A DNA stretch of 64,000 bases from an uncultured Amylibacter sp. GTDB lineage: Bacteria; Pseudomonadota; Alphaproteobacteria; Rhodobacterales; Rhodobacteraceae. The position numbers and the translations under genes were made by a program. The stretch lies in the NCBI GenBank assembly GCA_905181935.1, contig CAJIZV010000003.1, positions 508,001-572,000 of the forward strand, read 5' to 3'. This document shows, piece after piece, positions 43,425 to 52,820 of the stretch. The notes beneath the pieces are model-generated. The model was not told the DNA's origin. It made no database searches and saw only the letters and a program-made list of their open reading frames with translations. Each line of letters opens with the position of its first letter. The first letter of the stretch is position 1.

Positions 43425-44186
43425 ATGCATTCAGAAATTATACCAAACCGCGTAATAATAAAAATTACTGGGTTAGATGCTGCGAGTTTTTTGCAAGGTT
43501 TAATTAGTAATGATATTACACAGGCAGAAAATAAATTAGTTTATACTGCTTTATTATCTCCTAAGGGAAAGTATCTATTTGATTTTTTTATTACTTCTCA
43601 TGGAGATGGATTCCTTTTAGATGTTTTAGCTCCTTATGCTGCTAAACTAATCCAGCGCTTAAATATGTATAAGTTACGTGCTGATGTGGCGCTAATAGAG
43701 ACAAATATAGCTGTTGGCAGGGGGGTGGGCTTAGCTCCCCAAGGGTCCTTTAGTGATCCACGCCATTCAGCCCTTGGTTGGCGCATTTATGGCCTTGAGG
43801 GAAATGAAATTTCAACGGTTAATTGGGATTCTATCAGAGTAGAGCATTGTATCCCAGAAACAGGTATCGAACTCATTTCTGATGAAACATATATTTTAGA
43901 AGCTGGTTTTGAACGTATGTCTGGTGTGAGTTTTCGCAAAGGCTGTTATGTTGGCCAAGAGATTACTGCACGTATGAAGCATAAAACAGCGCTACGAAAG
44001 GGTTTGGTTACTGTTGATATATGGGGATTAGCCCCAATTGGTACTAATATTTTATCAAACGGAAAAATTGCAGGTCAGCTTTTCACACAATCAGGTGAAA
44101 AAGCCATCGCTTATTTACGTTTCGACCGGGTATCAGCTGATATGACAGCAGGCACTGCCAAAGTTAACTATTGCGAACCAGTTTAG
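43425..44186 (+). CDS. ygfZ: folate-binding protein YgfZ (CAF17-like)
   Basis: A 253-residue tetrahydrofolate-binding protein related to the GcvT aminomethyltransferase, acting in repair or assembly of iron-sulfur enzymes. The signature FRKGCYVGQEITARMKHK, containing the conserved Cys, is intact near residue 170. An early LQGLISNDI segment also fits. A TAAGGAAAC ribosome-binding site precedes the ATG. Its 3' end overlaps the convergent IMPase-like gene by 23 bases. Confidence 0.92.
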   Translation: MHSEIIPNRVIIKITGLDAASFLQGLISNDITQAENKLVYTALLSPKGKYLFDFFITSHGDGFLLDVLAPYAAKLIQRLNMYKLRADVALIETNIAVGRGVGLAPQGSFSDPRHSALGWRIYGLEGNEISTVNWDSIRVEHCIPETGIELISDETYILEAGFERMSGVSFRKGCYVGQEITARMKHKTALRKGLVTVDIWGLAPIGTNILSNGKIAGQLFTQSGEKAIAYLRFDRVSADMTAGTAKVNYCEPV

Positions 44187-44955
44187 AAAATTTTGCGTGG
44201 CCTTCGCCGTTTGCCGCAATAATAGTACCTGTTTCCATGGGGTTTTTGTGAAGTGTGATGGCTTCTGCTAAACCGCCAGCTTCCTGAATTAATAGCAAAC
44301 CTGCTGCCATTTCCCAATATTCCAATCCACGGTTCCAATATCCATCATAGCGACCAGCAGCTGTATAGGCTAAGTCTAAACCAACAGCACCTATTCCGCG
44401 TATGCCGCCAACACTTGGAGAAATGCGCGCAAGGTCTTGTAAGTGCGTTGGCAAGTCACCTCTGTTACCCGTGGGGAGTTCAGTGGCAAAAACCATTTGA
44501 TCCAATGATGTTCGACCAGAGACGCGGATACGTTGTTCGTTTAACCATGTCCCAGCACCTTTTTCTGCTAAGAATATCTCCTCAATTACAGGAGTTAGGA
44601 GGACTGAGGCAACTATTTCCCCTTTATATTCCAGCGCTATGGAAACTGACCAGTGTGGCAAGCCATGAATAAAGTTATCAAGGCCATCTAATGGGCAGAC
44701 AATCCAGCGACGTGTAGGATCTTCCCCCTTAGTTTCACGACCACCTGTGCCAACAAACCCATAGTTTGGACGGGCTTCAAACAGCGTCTCTTGTAAAATT
44801 TCTTCAGCGCGTTGGTCTGCACGCATTGCAAAATCATTAGGCCCTTTTTTAGATACCTGTAATTTATCGACTTCTTTAAAGTCTCGCATCATAGCGCGTC
44901 CAGCGACGCGGATTGCTTTTAACATTACGTTGATATTCGCAGACCATTGAGCCAT
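44164..44955 (-). CDS. inositol monophosphatase-family protein with altered metal site
   Basis: A 263-residue member of the IMPase/SuhB fold, recognised by the ARPNYGF segment, WIVCPLDGLDNFIHG and GLEYWEMAAGLLLIQEAGG. Several normally invariant metal ligands are changed: the GEEGG Glu pair is Thr70-Gly71, the first Asp of DPLDGTTN is Cys87, Thr92 is Leu, and the Asp of the WD motif is Glu215. Only Asp90 of the core remains. The frame is undamaged, so it is probably a pseudo-enzyme or has a new role rather than being a decayed gene. SuhB also has a non-enzymatic function in rRNA antitermination, a possible reason for its retention. Confidence 0.82.
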   Translation of the reverse strand: MAQWSANINVMLKAIRVAGRAMMRDFKEVDKLQVSKKGPNDFAMRADQRAEEILQETLFEARPNYGFVGTGGRETKGEDPTRRWIVCPLDGLDNFIHGLPHWSVSIALEYKGEIVASVLLTPVIEEIFLAEKGAGTWLNEQRIRVSGRTSLDQMVFATELPTGNRGDLPTHLQDLARISPSVGGIRGIGAVGLDLAYTAAGRYDGYWNRGLEYWEMAAGLLLIQEAGGLAEAITLHKNPMETGTIIAANGEGHAKFSKLVRNS

Positions 44956-45023
44956 GGGTAACTACCTTTGATGTTCGGATTGCGCACCTATATGCTGAAG
45001 AGGTGCAGATACCAAGCGGAAAA

Positions 45024-45914
45024 TTAAGTACTTTGATTACGAGTGAAGTTTAAAAAATCTTTCATGTAGGGTGTACCAGCTTCTGTTTCTCGAACTGCCG
45101 CATATAGCTTACGTGTTAAGCCATCTTTAGTAACTGGTTTAGTAATAAAATTATGTTTATATTTTTGATCATTGACGACCCAATCTGGTAATACGGAAAC
45201 ACCGCGACCTGAGGCTACTAATAATACAATAACCGCGGTAAGTTCAGCCTGCCTGACCGCTGCTGGCTCTACGTGTGCTGGGGTTAAGAGTTGTGAGAAA
45301 ATATCTAATCTAGACCTATCCACAGGGTAGGTAATTAATGTTTGATCTCGAAAGTCTTCTGCCTCTATAAACTTTTTTTGTGCTAATGGATGGTTAGTGG
45401 CACATACAAATGTTGGTGTGTATTCAAATAATGGCTCAAAAATGACCCCCACTATTTCTTCGGGATCGGAAGAAATAACAAGATCAACTTCTTCACGTTG
45501 AAGTGCAGGTAGCGCATCAAAAGAAAGCCCAGGTTTTATATCTAAATCGATGTCGGGCCAGATTTCCCTAAAATCTTCTAATACTGGGAATAACCATTCA
45601 AAACAGGCGTGGCATTCAATCGCTATATGAAGCCTACCACCCATCCCGCTAATTAGCCCTGCAAAATCATCTTCAAGAGCTGAAACTTGGGGGAGGATTT
45701 TCTCAGCTAATTCTAAAAACTTGTATCCGGCTTTAGATAGTTTAAGCGGTTTTGATCGCCGCAAAAATAATTCCATACCAACTTGGTCTTCTAGCGCTTT
45801 TACTTGGTGAGAGAGAGCCGATTGTGAAATGCATAAAATGTCTGCAGCACGGGCTAGGCCACCTTGTTCATGAATGGCTTTAATAGTTTTTAAGTGGCGA
45901 AATTCTATGTACAT
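45024..45914 (-). CDS. metR: LysR-family regulator of methionine genes
   Basis: A 296-residue LysR regulator. The N-terminal helix-turn-helix (LARAADILCISQSALSHQVKALEDQVGMELFLR) is followed by a periplasmic-binding-protein-like effector domain. MetR-type proteins use homocysteine as co-activator. It is divergent from metF, with a MetR-type box (TGAATTTGATTCA) between them, which strongly supports this identity. Confidence 0.88.
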   Translation of the reverse strand: MYIEFRHLKTIKAIHEQGGLARAADILCISQSALSHQVKALEDQVGMELFLRRSKPLKLSKAGYKFLELAEKILPQVSALEDDFAGLISGMGGRLHIAIECHACFEWLFPVLEDFREIWPDIDLDIKPGLSFDALPALQREEVDLVISSDPEEIVGVIFEPLFEYTPTFVCATNHPLAQKKFIEAEDFRDQTLITYPVDRSRLDIFSQLLTPAHVEPAAVRQAELTAVIVLLVASGRGVSVLPDWVVNDQKYKHNFITKPVTKDGLTRKLYAAVRETEAGTPYMKDFLNFTRNQST

Positions 45915-45958
45915 AAATTACACTTTATTAATTTTTTTCATATTATTTATTAAATATA

Positions 45959-45971
45959 TGAATTTGATTCA
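45959..45971. promoter_or_regulatory. MetR box in the metR-metF intergenic region
   Basis: TGAATTTGATTCA fits the known MetR consensus TGAANNWNNTTCA exactly and lies between the two divergent genes, 51 bases before the metF start. Confidence 0.8.
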
Positions 45972-46021
45972 AGTATATAATTTTGTAATACGTTATATTC
46001 TAAATATAGGATGGGTATAAA

Positions 46022-46903
46022 TTGAATATTAATGATCCAACATTTGGCCTCTCGTTTGAAGTTTTTCCTCCACGAAGCCTTAATGCGAGTTTTAAGCTTT
46101 GGCGTACTGTAGAAGAATTAGCCAAATTAGCTCCAAGTTTCATTTCTGTCACATATGGAGCAGGTGGGTCGACACGTGAAATCTCCAAAGCTGCCGTATC
46201 AGTTATTGGGCATCAATATGGAATTAAAGTTGCTGGTCATTTAACTTGTATTAATTCATCACGTGAAGATGTTATGGCAGTGGCTACTGCATTTGCAAAG
46301 GCTGGAGTAAGCCAAATAATTGCACTACGTGGTGATACACCTGAAAAAATGGGTAAATTCAATCCAAAAAGTGATAGTTTTCAATCATCACTTGAATTGA
46401 TTTCTGCTTTAGCTGATTCTGAGAAATTTAAAATTTGTGTTGCAGCTTATCCTAATATTCATCCTGAAGCACAATCAGCTAAGTCAGATATTGATATGTT
46501 AAAAGCAAAATTTGATGCGGGTGCGGAAAGTGCAATAACTCAGTTTTTCTTTGAATCGGATGATTTCTTACGATTTCGTGATGACTGTGCAGATGCAGGC
46601 ATCTATCAAAAAATTATCCCTGGTATTTTACCAATAGAAAATTGGACTAAAACTAAAGTGTTTGCAATTAGGTGTGGCGCAAAAATACCAGGCTGGATGG
46701 ATAAAGCTTTTGTGAATGCTACCAACAGAGGAGATCATGATTTATTGTCGACTGCTATTTGTGCGGAGTTATGTGATGATCTTTTGGCGCAAGAGGTGGG
46801 TGACCTGCATTTTTATACTTTAAATGATCCAATTCTAACAAAAAAAGTTTGTTGTGCTTTAGGTCGGAAGTTAGTTAATTCAGAAATAAGATTTGTCGCA
46901 TAA
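46022..46903 (+). CDS. metF: 5,10-methylenetetrahydrofolate reductase
   Basis: A 293-residue FAD-dependent reductase that makes 5-methyltetrahydrofolate for methionine synthesis. Conserved parts are FEVFPPRS, the YGAGGSTREIS loop, GHLTCIN and ALRGDTPE, with IPGILPI later. The start is a TTG after an AGGATGGG site; the nearby ATG at 46011 runs into a stop and can be excluded. Regulation by MetR is supported by the box upstream. Confidence 0.95.
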   Translation: MNINDPTFGLSFEVFPPRSLNASFKLWRTVEELAKLAPSFISVTYGAGGSTREISKAAVSVIGHQYGIKVAGHLTCINSSREDVMAVATAFAKAGVSQIIALRGDTPEKMGKFNPKSDSFQSSLELISALADSEKFKICVAAYPNIHPEAQSAKSDIDMLKAKFDAGAESAITQFFFESDDFLRFRDDCADAGIYQKIIPGILPIENWTKTKVFAIRCGAKIPGWMDKAFVNATNRGDHDLLSTAICAELCDDLLAQEVGDLHFYTLNDPILTKKVCCALGRKLVNSEIRFVA

Positions 46904-47006
46904 AATTAATTTATCACAGTGAGTTCTACCCAAATATTTTACATAGAGCACCAATTTTGAAATCTTTAGATTAGTTATTCCGAAATATGCATCGTAAATG
47001 TCACAC

Positions 47007-47603
47007 TCAGTCCACAAAACTACTTAATATAATAGAGTTTTTATCGCGTTCTGAGTATTCCATAGTTTCTGTATGAACAATAATGTCAGTATCTTGTTCA
47101 ATAAAGGGGGGAACCATAATGCGTAAGCCATTATCTAAAACTGCAGGTTTAAAACTATTAGCTGCTGTTTGACCTTTCACCACTGGCTCTGTTTCAACTA
47201 TTTTACAAACTACTTTTGTTGGTAGTGATGCACTTAGTGCTTCACTTTCATGATATTCTATTTTGATAATCATACCATCTTGTAGGAGTGGGCGCCGTTC
47301 ACCTAAAATATCCGCAGGTAATTCAATTTGTTCAAATGTGTCATTATCCATAAAAACCAACATTCCATCGTTTTCATACAGAAATTGCTGATCTTTTTGC
47401 TCTAATCGTACTTTTTCAACTTTATCTGCTGAGCGAAATCTTTCATTTAATTTTGATCCATTACGTAAATTTTTCATCTCTACTTGGGCAAAAGCACCAC
47501 CCTTACCAGGCTTAACATGATCAATTTTAACAGCAACCCACAAGCCACCATTATGTTCTAGGATGTTACCCATACGAATTTCATTACCGTTTATTTTTGG
47601 CAT
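47007..47603 (-). CDS. efp: translation elongation factor P
   Basis: A 198-residue EF-P with its three beta-barrel domains. It relieves ribosome stalling at polyproline. The modification loop is [10 protein letters not shown] with Lys34, so an EpmA-type modification is possible. The chain should end near EYSERD as in relatives of ~187 residues, but 11 more residues ([11 protein letters not shown]) follow before the stop, suggesting a lost stop codon. The ATG at 47603 (MPKINGNE) is the family start; the frame extends 23 codons further upstream without similarity. Confidence 0.95.
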   Translation of the reverse strand: MPKINGNEIRMGNILEHNGGLWVAVKIDHVKPGKGGAFAQVEMKNLRNGSKLNERFRSADKVEKVRLEQKDQQFLYENDGMLVFMDNDTFEQIELPADILGERRPLLQDGMIIKIEYHESEALSASLPTKVVCKIVETEPVVKGQTAANSFKPAVLDNGLRIMVPPFIEQDTDIIVHTETMEYSERDKNSIILSSFVD

Positions 47604-47811
47604 TTTGGAGCACCTTGATAGGGTTGAAATAATATTGATCTGACTTATATGTTTTGTATCGCACAACAACAAGTGTGTATAAAAAATAGATAATAAAAAT
47701 TAGATATGCACCACGCGCATGGCAGTCATGCGCAAAATGGGGTACCTAATTGTTTCAGAATAGTCATATTGCGCAGACCATACAAACTAAAACTATTAAA
47801 AGGACGACGAG

Positions 47812-48126
47812 ATGTTTGATTTCGTTGACGACACAGCATATACGAACGATCAGGGTAAACGAGCACAGAAGTTGTTCGCTGCCGTTGTTCTAGCAGCATT
47901 AGACGATGCTATTGCTGATGATAAAAAATATGGTAATGGTGTTGAATCAATTGCGCGTTGGGCCCGTTCTCGCGATGGTCGTGAAGTTTTAATGTGTGCC
48001 GGCATAGAGCCAACAGAACGATGTGTCGCTGGTATGATGAGCTTTGTAGAAAAAGGTGTGCGGACATCCGTTGCATTATCACGTGAAGAAAGTGAACGCC
48101 AAGCTGCAGCTAAAGAAGCAGCTTAA
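47812..48126 (+). CDS. DUF6280 family protein
   Basis: A 104-residue soluble helical protein. The start MFDFVDDTAYTNDQGKRAQK and the SIARWARSRDGREVLMCAGIEP segment are typical of DUF6280, a family I associate with Rhodobacteraceae. No function is known. The Ala/Glu-rich C-terminus is probably disordered. It has an AAAGGACGACGAG ribosome-binding region. Confidence 0.75.
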   Translation: MFDFVDDTAYTNDQGKRAQKLFAAVVLAALDDAIADDKKYGNGVESIARWARSRDGREVLMCAGIEPTERCVAGMMSFVEKGVRTSVALSREESERQAAAKEAA

Positions 48127-48233
48127 TATTATTTATCAAATTTTATTTGACACCTCCATAAACTGGGGGCGTTTTGGTATCTTGAGCTACAGTTTGCTAA
48201 GAAGATTTAAACTATTAGTTAAAGGTCTTCTCC

Positions 48234-49184
48234 ATGCAAATAAAATCTAATGGCAAAGCTGCTTGTTATTCACTCTGCGCATTTGCAATTTATGCAACAC
48301 ATGATGTTTTTATCAAAATACTTGGAGCTGATTATTCATCGTTTCAAATTGTCTTTTTTAACGTATTATTTGGCATGCCATTGGTTACTTTGATAATGAT
48401 ACAAGATTCCAAACCTGGCACATTACTTCCTGTGCATCCGATTTGGTCTGGAATACGTACTGTTGCAACAATGATGACAGGTTTATTAGCTTTTTATTCT
48501 TTCTCGGTTTTGCCATTAGCGCAAGTTTATAGCATTTTGTTTGCTATGCCTTTATTAATTACTGTCTTAGCAATTCCAATTTTAGATGAAAAAGTTGGCT
48601 GCCATCGGTGGCTGGCCGTTATTGCTGGGTTAGTTGGTGTTTTGATTGTTCTTCGGCCAGACAATGTACAGTTGGAATTTGGTCATTTGGCAGCATTAGG
48701 AGCTGCATTTAGTGGTGCAATGGCATCAGTAATAATGCGTAAAATTGGCAAAGAAGAACGTTTGGTTGTTTTAATGATTTACCCAATGATTGTTACATTC
48801 TTTTTTATGGGGATTGCGCTACAATTCAATTATACGCCTATGCCCATCGAAGATTTACGTATATCGTTTCTTATTGCTGTGCTTGGCTTAGTGGCTACGT
48901 TATTTGTGATCGCAGCTTATCGCTTAGGTGAGGCCGCTGTAGTGGCTCCAATGCAATATTCTCAAATTATTTGGGCAAGTATTTATGGATACTTTCTGTT
49001 TAATGAACAAATAAATAAATCTGTAATAATAGGAACGACCATTATTATTGCTAGTGGTTTGTATATTGTTTTACGAGAGAGTGGTTCGAGCTCTGCAAAT
49101 ACGCCTGTTTTGCGGACTAGGTCTCGCGAGATGGGAAGTGGTCTACGTGTTGGGGCAATGTTGCGTGCTATTGGCCGGCGTTAA
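48234..49184 (+). CDS. DMT-superfamily (EamA) transporter
   Basis: A 316-residue membrane protein with ten predicted helices forming two EamA repeats (about residues 8-140 and 150-283). The second repeat has the usual EAAVVAPMQYSQIIWASIYGYFLFNE segment. DMT proteins export or import metabolites such as amino acids or nucleotides. The last ~30 residues are basic and cytoplasmic. The stop overlaps the convergent hrpB gene by four bases. Substrate unknown. Confidence 0.87.
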   Translation: MQIKSNGKAACYSLCAFAIYATHDVFIKILGADYSSFQIVFFNVLFGMPLVTLIMIQDSKPGTLLPVHPIWSGIRTVATMMTGLLAFYSFSVLPLAQVYSILFAMPLLITVLAIPILDEKVGCHRWLAVIAGLVGVLIVLRPDNVQLEFGHLAALGAAFSGAMASVIMRKIGKEERLVVLMIYPMIVTFFFMGIALQFNYTPMPIEDLRISFLIAVLGLVATLFVIAAYRLGEAAVVAPMQYSQIIWASIYGYFLFNEQINKSVIIGTTIIIASGLYIVLRESGSSSANTPVLRTRSREMGSGLRVGAMLRAIGRR

Positions 49185-51667
49185 GCTTTATTATTGCGTG
49201 GATTTTTAACACGGCGCGTGGGTTCTGCTTTTGTAGGATCTTCTGGCCATGGGTGGCGTGGGTAACGTCCACGCATGTCTTTTCGTACATCTGCATATGA
49301 CGACAACCAAAAATTAGGTAAATCAGCAGTGGTTTGAACTGGGCGCTGTGCTGGTGATAATAGCTCTATCAATAAGGGTGTATTTTTTGGTCCAATTGTT
49401 GGATGCTCATTCATGCCAAACAGTTCTTGTAAACGAACTGCAATCTTAGGTTGGTCTCCGCTGTAATCAATCATTATTTTAGTGCCTGTTGGTGCAATTA
49501 CAAAGGGTGGTGTCAGTTTATTAAGAAGTTCATTTTCTTTCCAATTTAATAAACTTTGGGTAATAGCAGTCATGTCCAATTTTAATAGGTCTGCCTTAGT
49601 ACGCATATTGGCCAGATGTGGCAGTAACCATTGTTCTAATACTTTTAATAAAGCACTAGGTGATAAATCAGGTAAATCAGCACCTTCATGCCTCAATTTG
49701 TTAATTCTAGCTAATAAAAATATTGAACTTTTTGACCATGGTAAAATATCTAACCCGAAATCAATAACACAATCTAAAAGTGCGCGTGATATTAAAATTT
49801 GGCTACAGTTTTTCCAATTTTTTTGACTTAATACTAACGCGCCAAATTTGCGTTGTTCTAATGTAAGGACTTTTAATTCACGTTTTGACCATTCACAAAT
49901 CTTTATAGTTTTAATTTTTTCTGGATATAGGCTAACAACCTCAGCCTCAGAAATCTCTATACCAAGACGTAACTTTGCCTCCTTTGTATCTCCATCTAAA
50001 TCTAGTGCTACCAACATATGTGCCCTAGATAGAGGATCAATAACATCGACAATAGCTCCCTTACCTCCCGATAGCAGAAATTGACCCCGCCCTCCCCCTC
50101 GAGTCATACCTATTCGATCAGGATAAGCTAAGGCGGCCATTTGAGCCGGGCTTAATTCGACTTTACCCTTTGGACTTAATTTTTTTGCAATTTCTATAAC
50201 TTGTAATCTTGCAACGTGATTAATGCGTTGGGAGTAATTTTTCTCAAAATCTTTTACATTTTTAACAGCACTTATGCGCAATGCAAAATCAGCTGGTGCA
50301 GGGCGCATCAAAATATCTCGCGATTCTATAAGAGCAACAGCTAGTCTCGTATTATGATTACCTTCCAGTAATACACGTGCCAATCTGGGATGAGTAGGTT
50401 CACGAGCTATTTCTTGACCTAATTTAGTTATTTGCCCTGAAGTATTTAATGCTCCTAAATCTTTTAATAAATTTTGAGCATATTTAAAATCTGTAGATCG
50501 AGGTTGAGTGAGGAATGGTAACTTTTTAGGGTTATTAGAGCCCCATGCGGCCAATTCCATTACTAAGGGAGAAAGATCGCTAACCAAGATAGCAGGTGGT
50601 ACAAAAGCTTGAAAGCCACCTTCTTCACCCTTTGTCCAAAGTTTGTAACAAACGCCTTCAGTTACGCGTCCTGCACGTCCCATTCGTTGTACTGCTTCTG
50701 CCTTGGTTATTTTTTCTGTAACGAGTCTGGACATCCCAGACCCTGGATCAAACCTTGAGCGTCGTGCAAAACCGCTATCAACAACTATTCGAACGTCTTC
50801 AATGGTCAGGGATGTTTCTGCAATTGATGTTGCCAAAACTAATTTACGTTTTTGACTTGATGAAATTGCCTTACGTTGTTCTGTGAGGGGCATTGCGCCA
50901 AATAGAGGGCGAATATCTATTTTTTTTGATAAACGAGGCTCTAATATAGACTGTACTCGTTTAATTTCGCCTTCTCCAGGGAGGAAGGCTAATATACTTC
51001 CCTCACTTTCATTTGCAGCTTTTTCAATTAATTCTGCCATTGCTCCCTCTAACCGTGAATTTCGGTCGTTAGGCTTCGCCCAAGGCTTAGGTAAGTAATA
51101 AGTCGCTACATCATAAGAGCGACCTTTTGAGGTCACGATTGGTGCATTACCCATTAATGCAGATACGGGAGAAGTGTCTAAAGTAGCTGACATTACTAAA
51201 ATTGCTAAATCTTCACGCAAAGCGGAGCGAATCTCTAGACAAAGTGTTAATCCTAAATCAGCGTTTAATGAGCGTTCATGAAATTCATCAAAAATTATAC
51301 AACTTATACCTACTAACTCAGGGTCATTTTGAATCATTCGAGTTAAAATACCTTCAGTAACTACCTCAATGCGTGTGGATTTGGATGTTTTATTGTCACC
51401 ACGCATTCTATAGCCAACCGTCTGCCCCAATTTATCACGAAAATGCTCTGTTAATCGCACGGCCGCTGCACGTGCTGCAAGACGACGTGGTTGAAGCATC
51501 AAAATTTTTCCCTGGTACATTCCAGATTCTAATAATGCGATTGGAACACGTGTTGTTTTTCCTGCGCCAGGAGGTGCTTGTAGCACTGCATGATTATTTT
51601 TATGCATCGCTATTAATAAATTTGGTAAGACATCATCAATAGGTAATTTAAATTTAAATTTACTCAT
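49181..51667 (-). CDS. hrpB: ATP-dependent helicase HrpB
   Basis: An 828-residue DEAH/RHA helicase. Motifs are visible in order: Walker A APPGAGKTTRVP, the DEFHERSLNADL motif II, MSATLDTSP (III), ATSIAETSLTI and MGRAGRVTEGVCYKLW (VI). A HrpB-specific C-terminal domain follows, with LSPAQRPVQTT and WLSSYADVRKDMRGRYPRHPWPEDP at the end. Length matches. The biological role of HrpB in alphaproteobacteria is poorly known; RNA remodelling is inferred. It is divergent from rpmB. Confidence 0.95.
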   Translation of the reverse strand: MSKFKFKLPIDDVLPNLLIAMHKNNHAVLQAPPGAGKTTRVPIALLESGMYQGKILMLQPRRLAARAAAVRLTEHFRDKLGQTVGYRMRGDNKTSKSTRIEVVTEGILTRMIQNDPELVGISCIIFDEFHERSLNADLGLTLCLEIRSALREDLAILVMSATLDTSPVSALMGNAPIVTSKGRSYDVATYYLPKPWAKPNDRNSRLEGAMAELIEKAANESEGSILAFLPGEGEIKRVQSILEPRLSKKIDIRPLFGAMPLTEQRKAISSSQKRKLVLATSIAETSLTIEDVRIVVDSGFARRSRFDPGSGMSRLVTEKITKAEAVQRMGRAGRVTEGVCYKLWTKGEEGGFQAFVPPAILVSDLSPLVMELAAWGSNNPKKLPFLTQPRSTDFKYAQNLLKDLGALNTSGQITKLGQEIAREPTHPRLARVLLEGNHNTRLAVALIESRDILMRPAPADFALRISAVKNVKDFEKNYSQRINHVARLQVIEIAKKLSPKGKVELSPAQMAALAYPDRIGMTRGGGRGQFLLSGGKGAIVDVIDPLSRAHMLVALDLDGDTKEAKLRLGIEISEAEVVSLYPEKIKTIKICEWSKRELKVLTLEQRKFGALVLSQKNWKNCSQILISRALLDCVIDFGLDILPWSKSSIFLLARINKLRHEGADLPDLSPSALLKVLEQWLLPHLANMRTKADLLKLDMTAITQSLLNWKENELLNKLTPPFVIAPTGTKIMIDYSGDQPKIAVRLQELFGMNEHPTIGPKNTPLLIELLSPAQRPVQTTADLPNFWLSSYADVRKDMRGRYPRHPWPEDPTKAEPTRRVKNPRNNKA

Positions 51668-51858
51668 ATGTGGAGTGATAAGGTAATTAAACGCCCTTGG
51701 TTATCAAAAAATGACGAGAGCATGGAAAATCTTGATAAAACTGAGCTTAAGCGCTTCGAATCCCTTGACGTTCGAATAGGAGACGCCTAAACACCAGCAC
51801 TGATATACATATGTTGTTTGGTACTAATACCAGATAGCGCAGATCAAAGGAATTAAAC

Positions 51859-52155
51859 ATGTCCCGTCGCTGTGAACTTACTGGCAAAGGCCCTATGAGT
51901 GGTAATAACGTTAGCCACGCAAAAAACCGCACGCGCCGTCGTTTCTTGCCAAATTTAAATGAAGTAACATTGGCTAGTGAATCACTCGGTCAAAAATTTA
52001 AATTTAAGATATCTGCCGCTGCATTACGTACAGTAGATCACCGTGGTGGTTTAGATGGATTTATGGCTAAAGCTAAAGACACAGAATTATCAGATAAAGC
52101 TTTAAAAGTTAAAAAAGAAATTGCTAAAGCGGCTGCTCCTGCACCAGCAGCATAA
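51859..52155 (+). CDS. rpmB: 50S ribosomal protein L28
   Basis: A 98-residue ribosomal protein. The N-terminus [29 protein letters not shown] is diagnostic, and the Ala-rich C-terminal tail (KAAAPAPAA) is common in alphaproteobacterial L28. A rho-independent terminator follows directly, so it is a single-gene transcript with a promoter in the hrpB-rpmB gap. Confidence 0.97.
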   Translation: MSRRCELTGKGPMSGNNVSHAKNRTRRRFLPNLNEVTLASESLGQKFKFKISAAALRTVDHRGGLDGFMAKAKDTELSDKALKVKKEIAKAAAPAPAA

Positions 52156-52178
52156 TGCTGCAATATTTTGAATAAATT

Positions 52179-52206
52179 AAAAGCCTCGCAAATTGTGGGG
52201 CTTTTT
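52179..52206 (+). terminator. rho-independent terminator after rpmB
   Basis: AAAAGCC pairs with GGCTTTT, extended by two inner pairs around a nine-base loop, and runs into the T tract at 52202-52206. Confidence 0.88.
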
Positions 52207-52245
52207 GTTATTTAAAAGTAGAGACTAATATAAAGAAAAATAATT

Positions 52246-52785
52246 ATGAGAAAAATATTCTATACTTTTTTTATAGCTTTTCTAGCAATTATTGTTGTTT
52301 TAAGAATCTATTCGGTAGGCCACCAGAAGACTTATCACGCGGCACTTCAGTTAAATCATAATTTGTTAAAGATATCTGAGGCTTATGTAAGGGTTGTTAG
52401 CCCAAATGCCAAATCTGGTGCAATATTTTTTACTATTGAAAATGGTACAGACTCTGAAGTGCTATTATCAGGTGTAAAGACTGCTGTAGCAAAACGTGCC
52501 GAGTTACATTCGCACAAAGAGAATAAAAATGGCGTTATGTCTATGATGAAAATTGAAAGTGGAGTTAAAATTGCTCCAAACAGTGTTGCGGTATTTAAGC
52601 GTGGAGGCCAGCATATTATGCTGATGGGGTTAAATCAGAGTTTAGAGAATGGAGACATTGTTCCTATTGAATTAATATTCCAAGATCAATTTGCACAGTT
52701 AAACATAACTGTTGATAATGATCGCTTGGTTGAACACTCCTCTCATTGGTGGGATTATATTAAAAAGATTATATTTAATCGATAA
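52246..52785 (+). CDS. copper chaperone PCu(A)C
   Basis: A 179-residue periplasmic protein anchored or exported by an N-terminal hydrophobic segment (residues 4-21). The Cu(I) site of the PCuAC family is present: the His in AELHSHKENKNGVMSMM, its Met residues, and QHIMLMG. It delivers copper to the CuA centre of cytochrome c oxidase, usually with SCO partners, which are not seen here. The C-terminus carries a basic/aromatic tail (HSSHWWDYIKK). Confidence 0.88.
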   Translation: MRKIFYTFFIAFLAIIVVLRIYSVGHQKTYHAALQLNHNLLKISEAYVRVVSPNAKSGAIFFTIENGTDSEVLLSGVKTAVAKRAELHSHKENKNGVMSMMKIESGVKIAPNSVAVFKRGGQHIMLMGLNQSLENGDIVPIELIFQDQFAQLNITVDNDRLVEHSSHWWDYIKKIIFNR

Positions 52786-52820
52786 ATCTAATTTAAGGTC
52801 TTATTGTTCGTATACATCAA

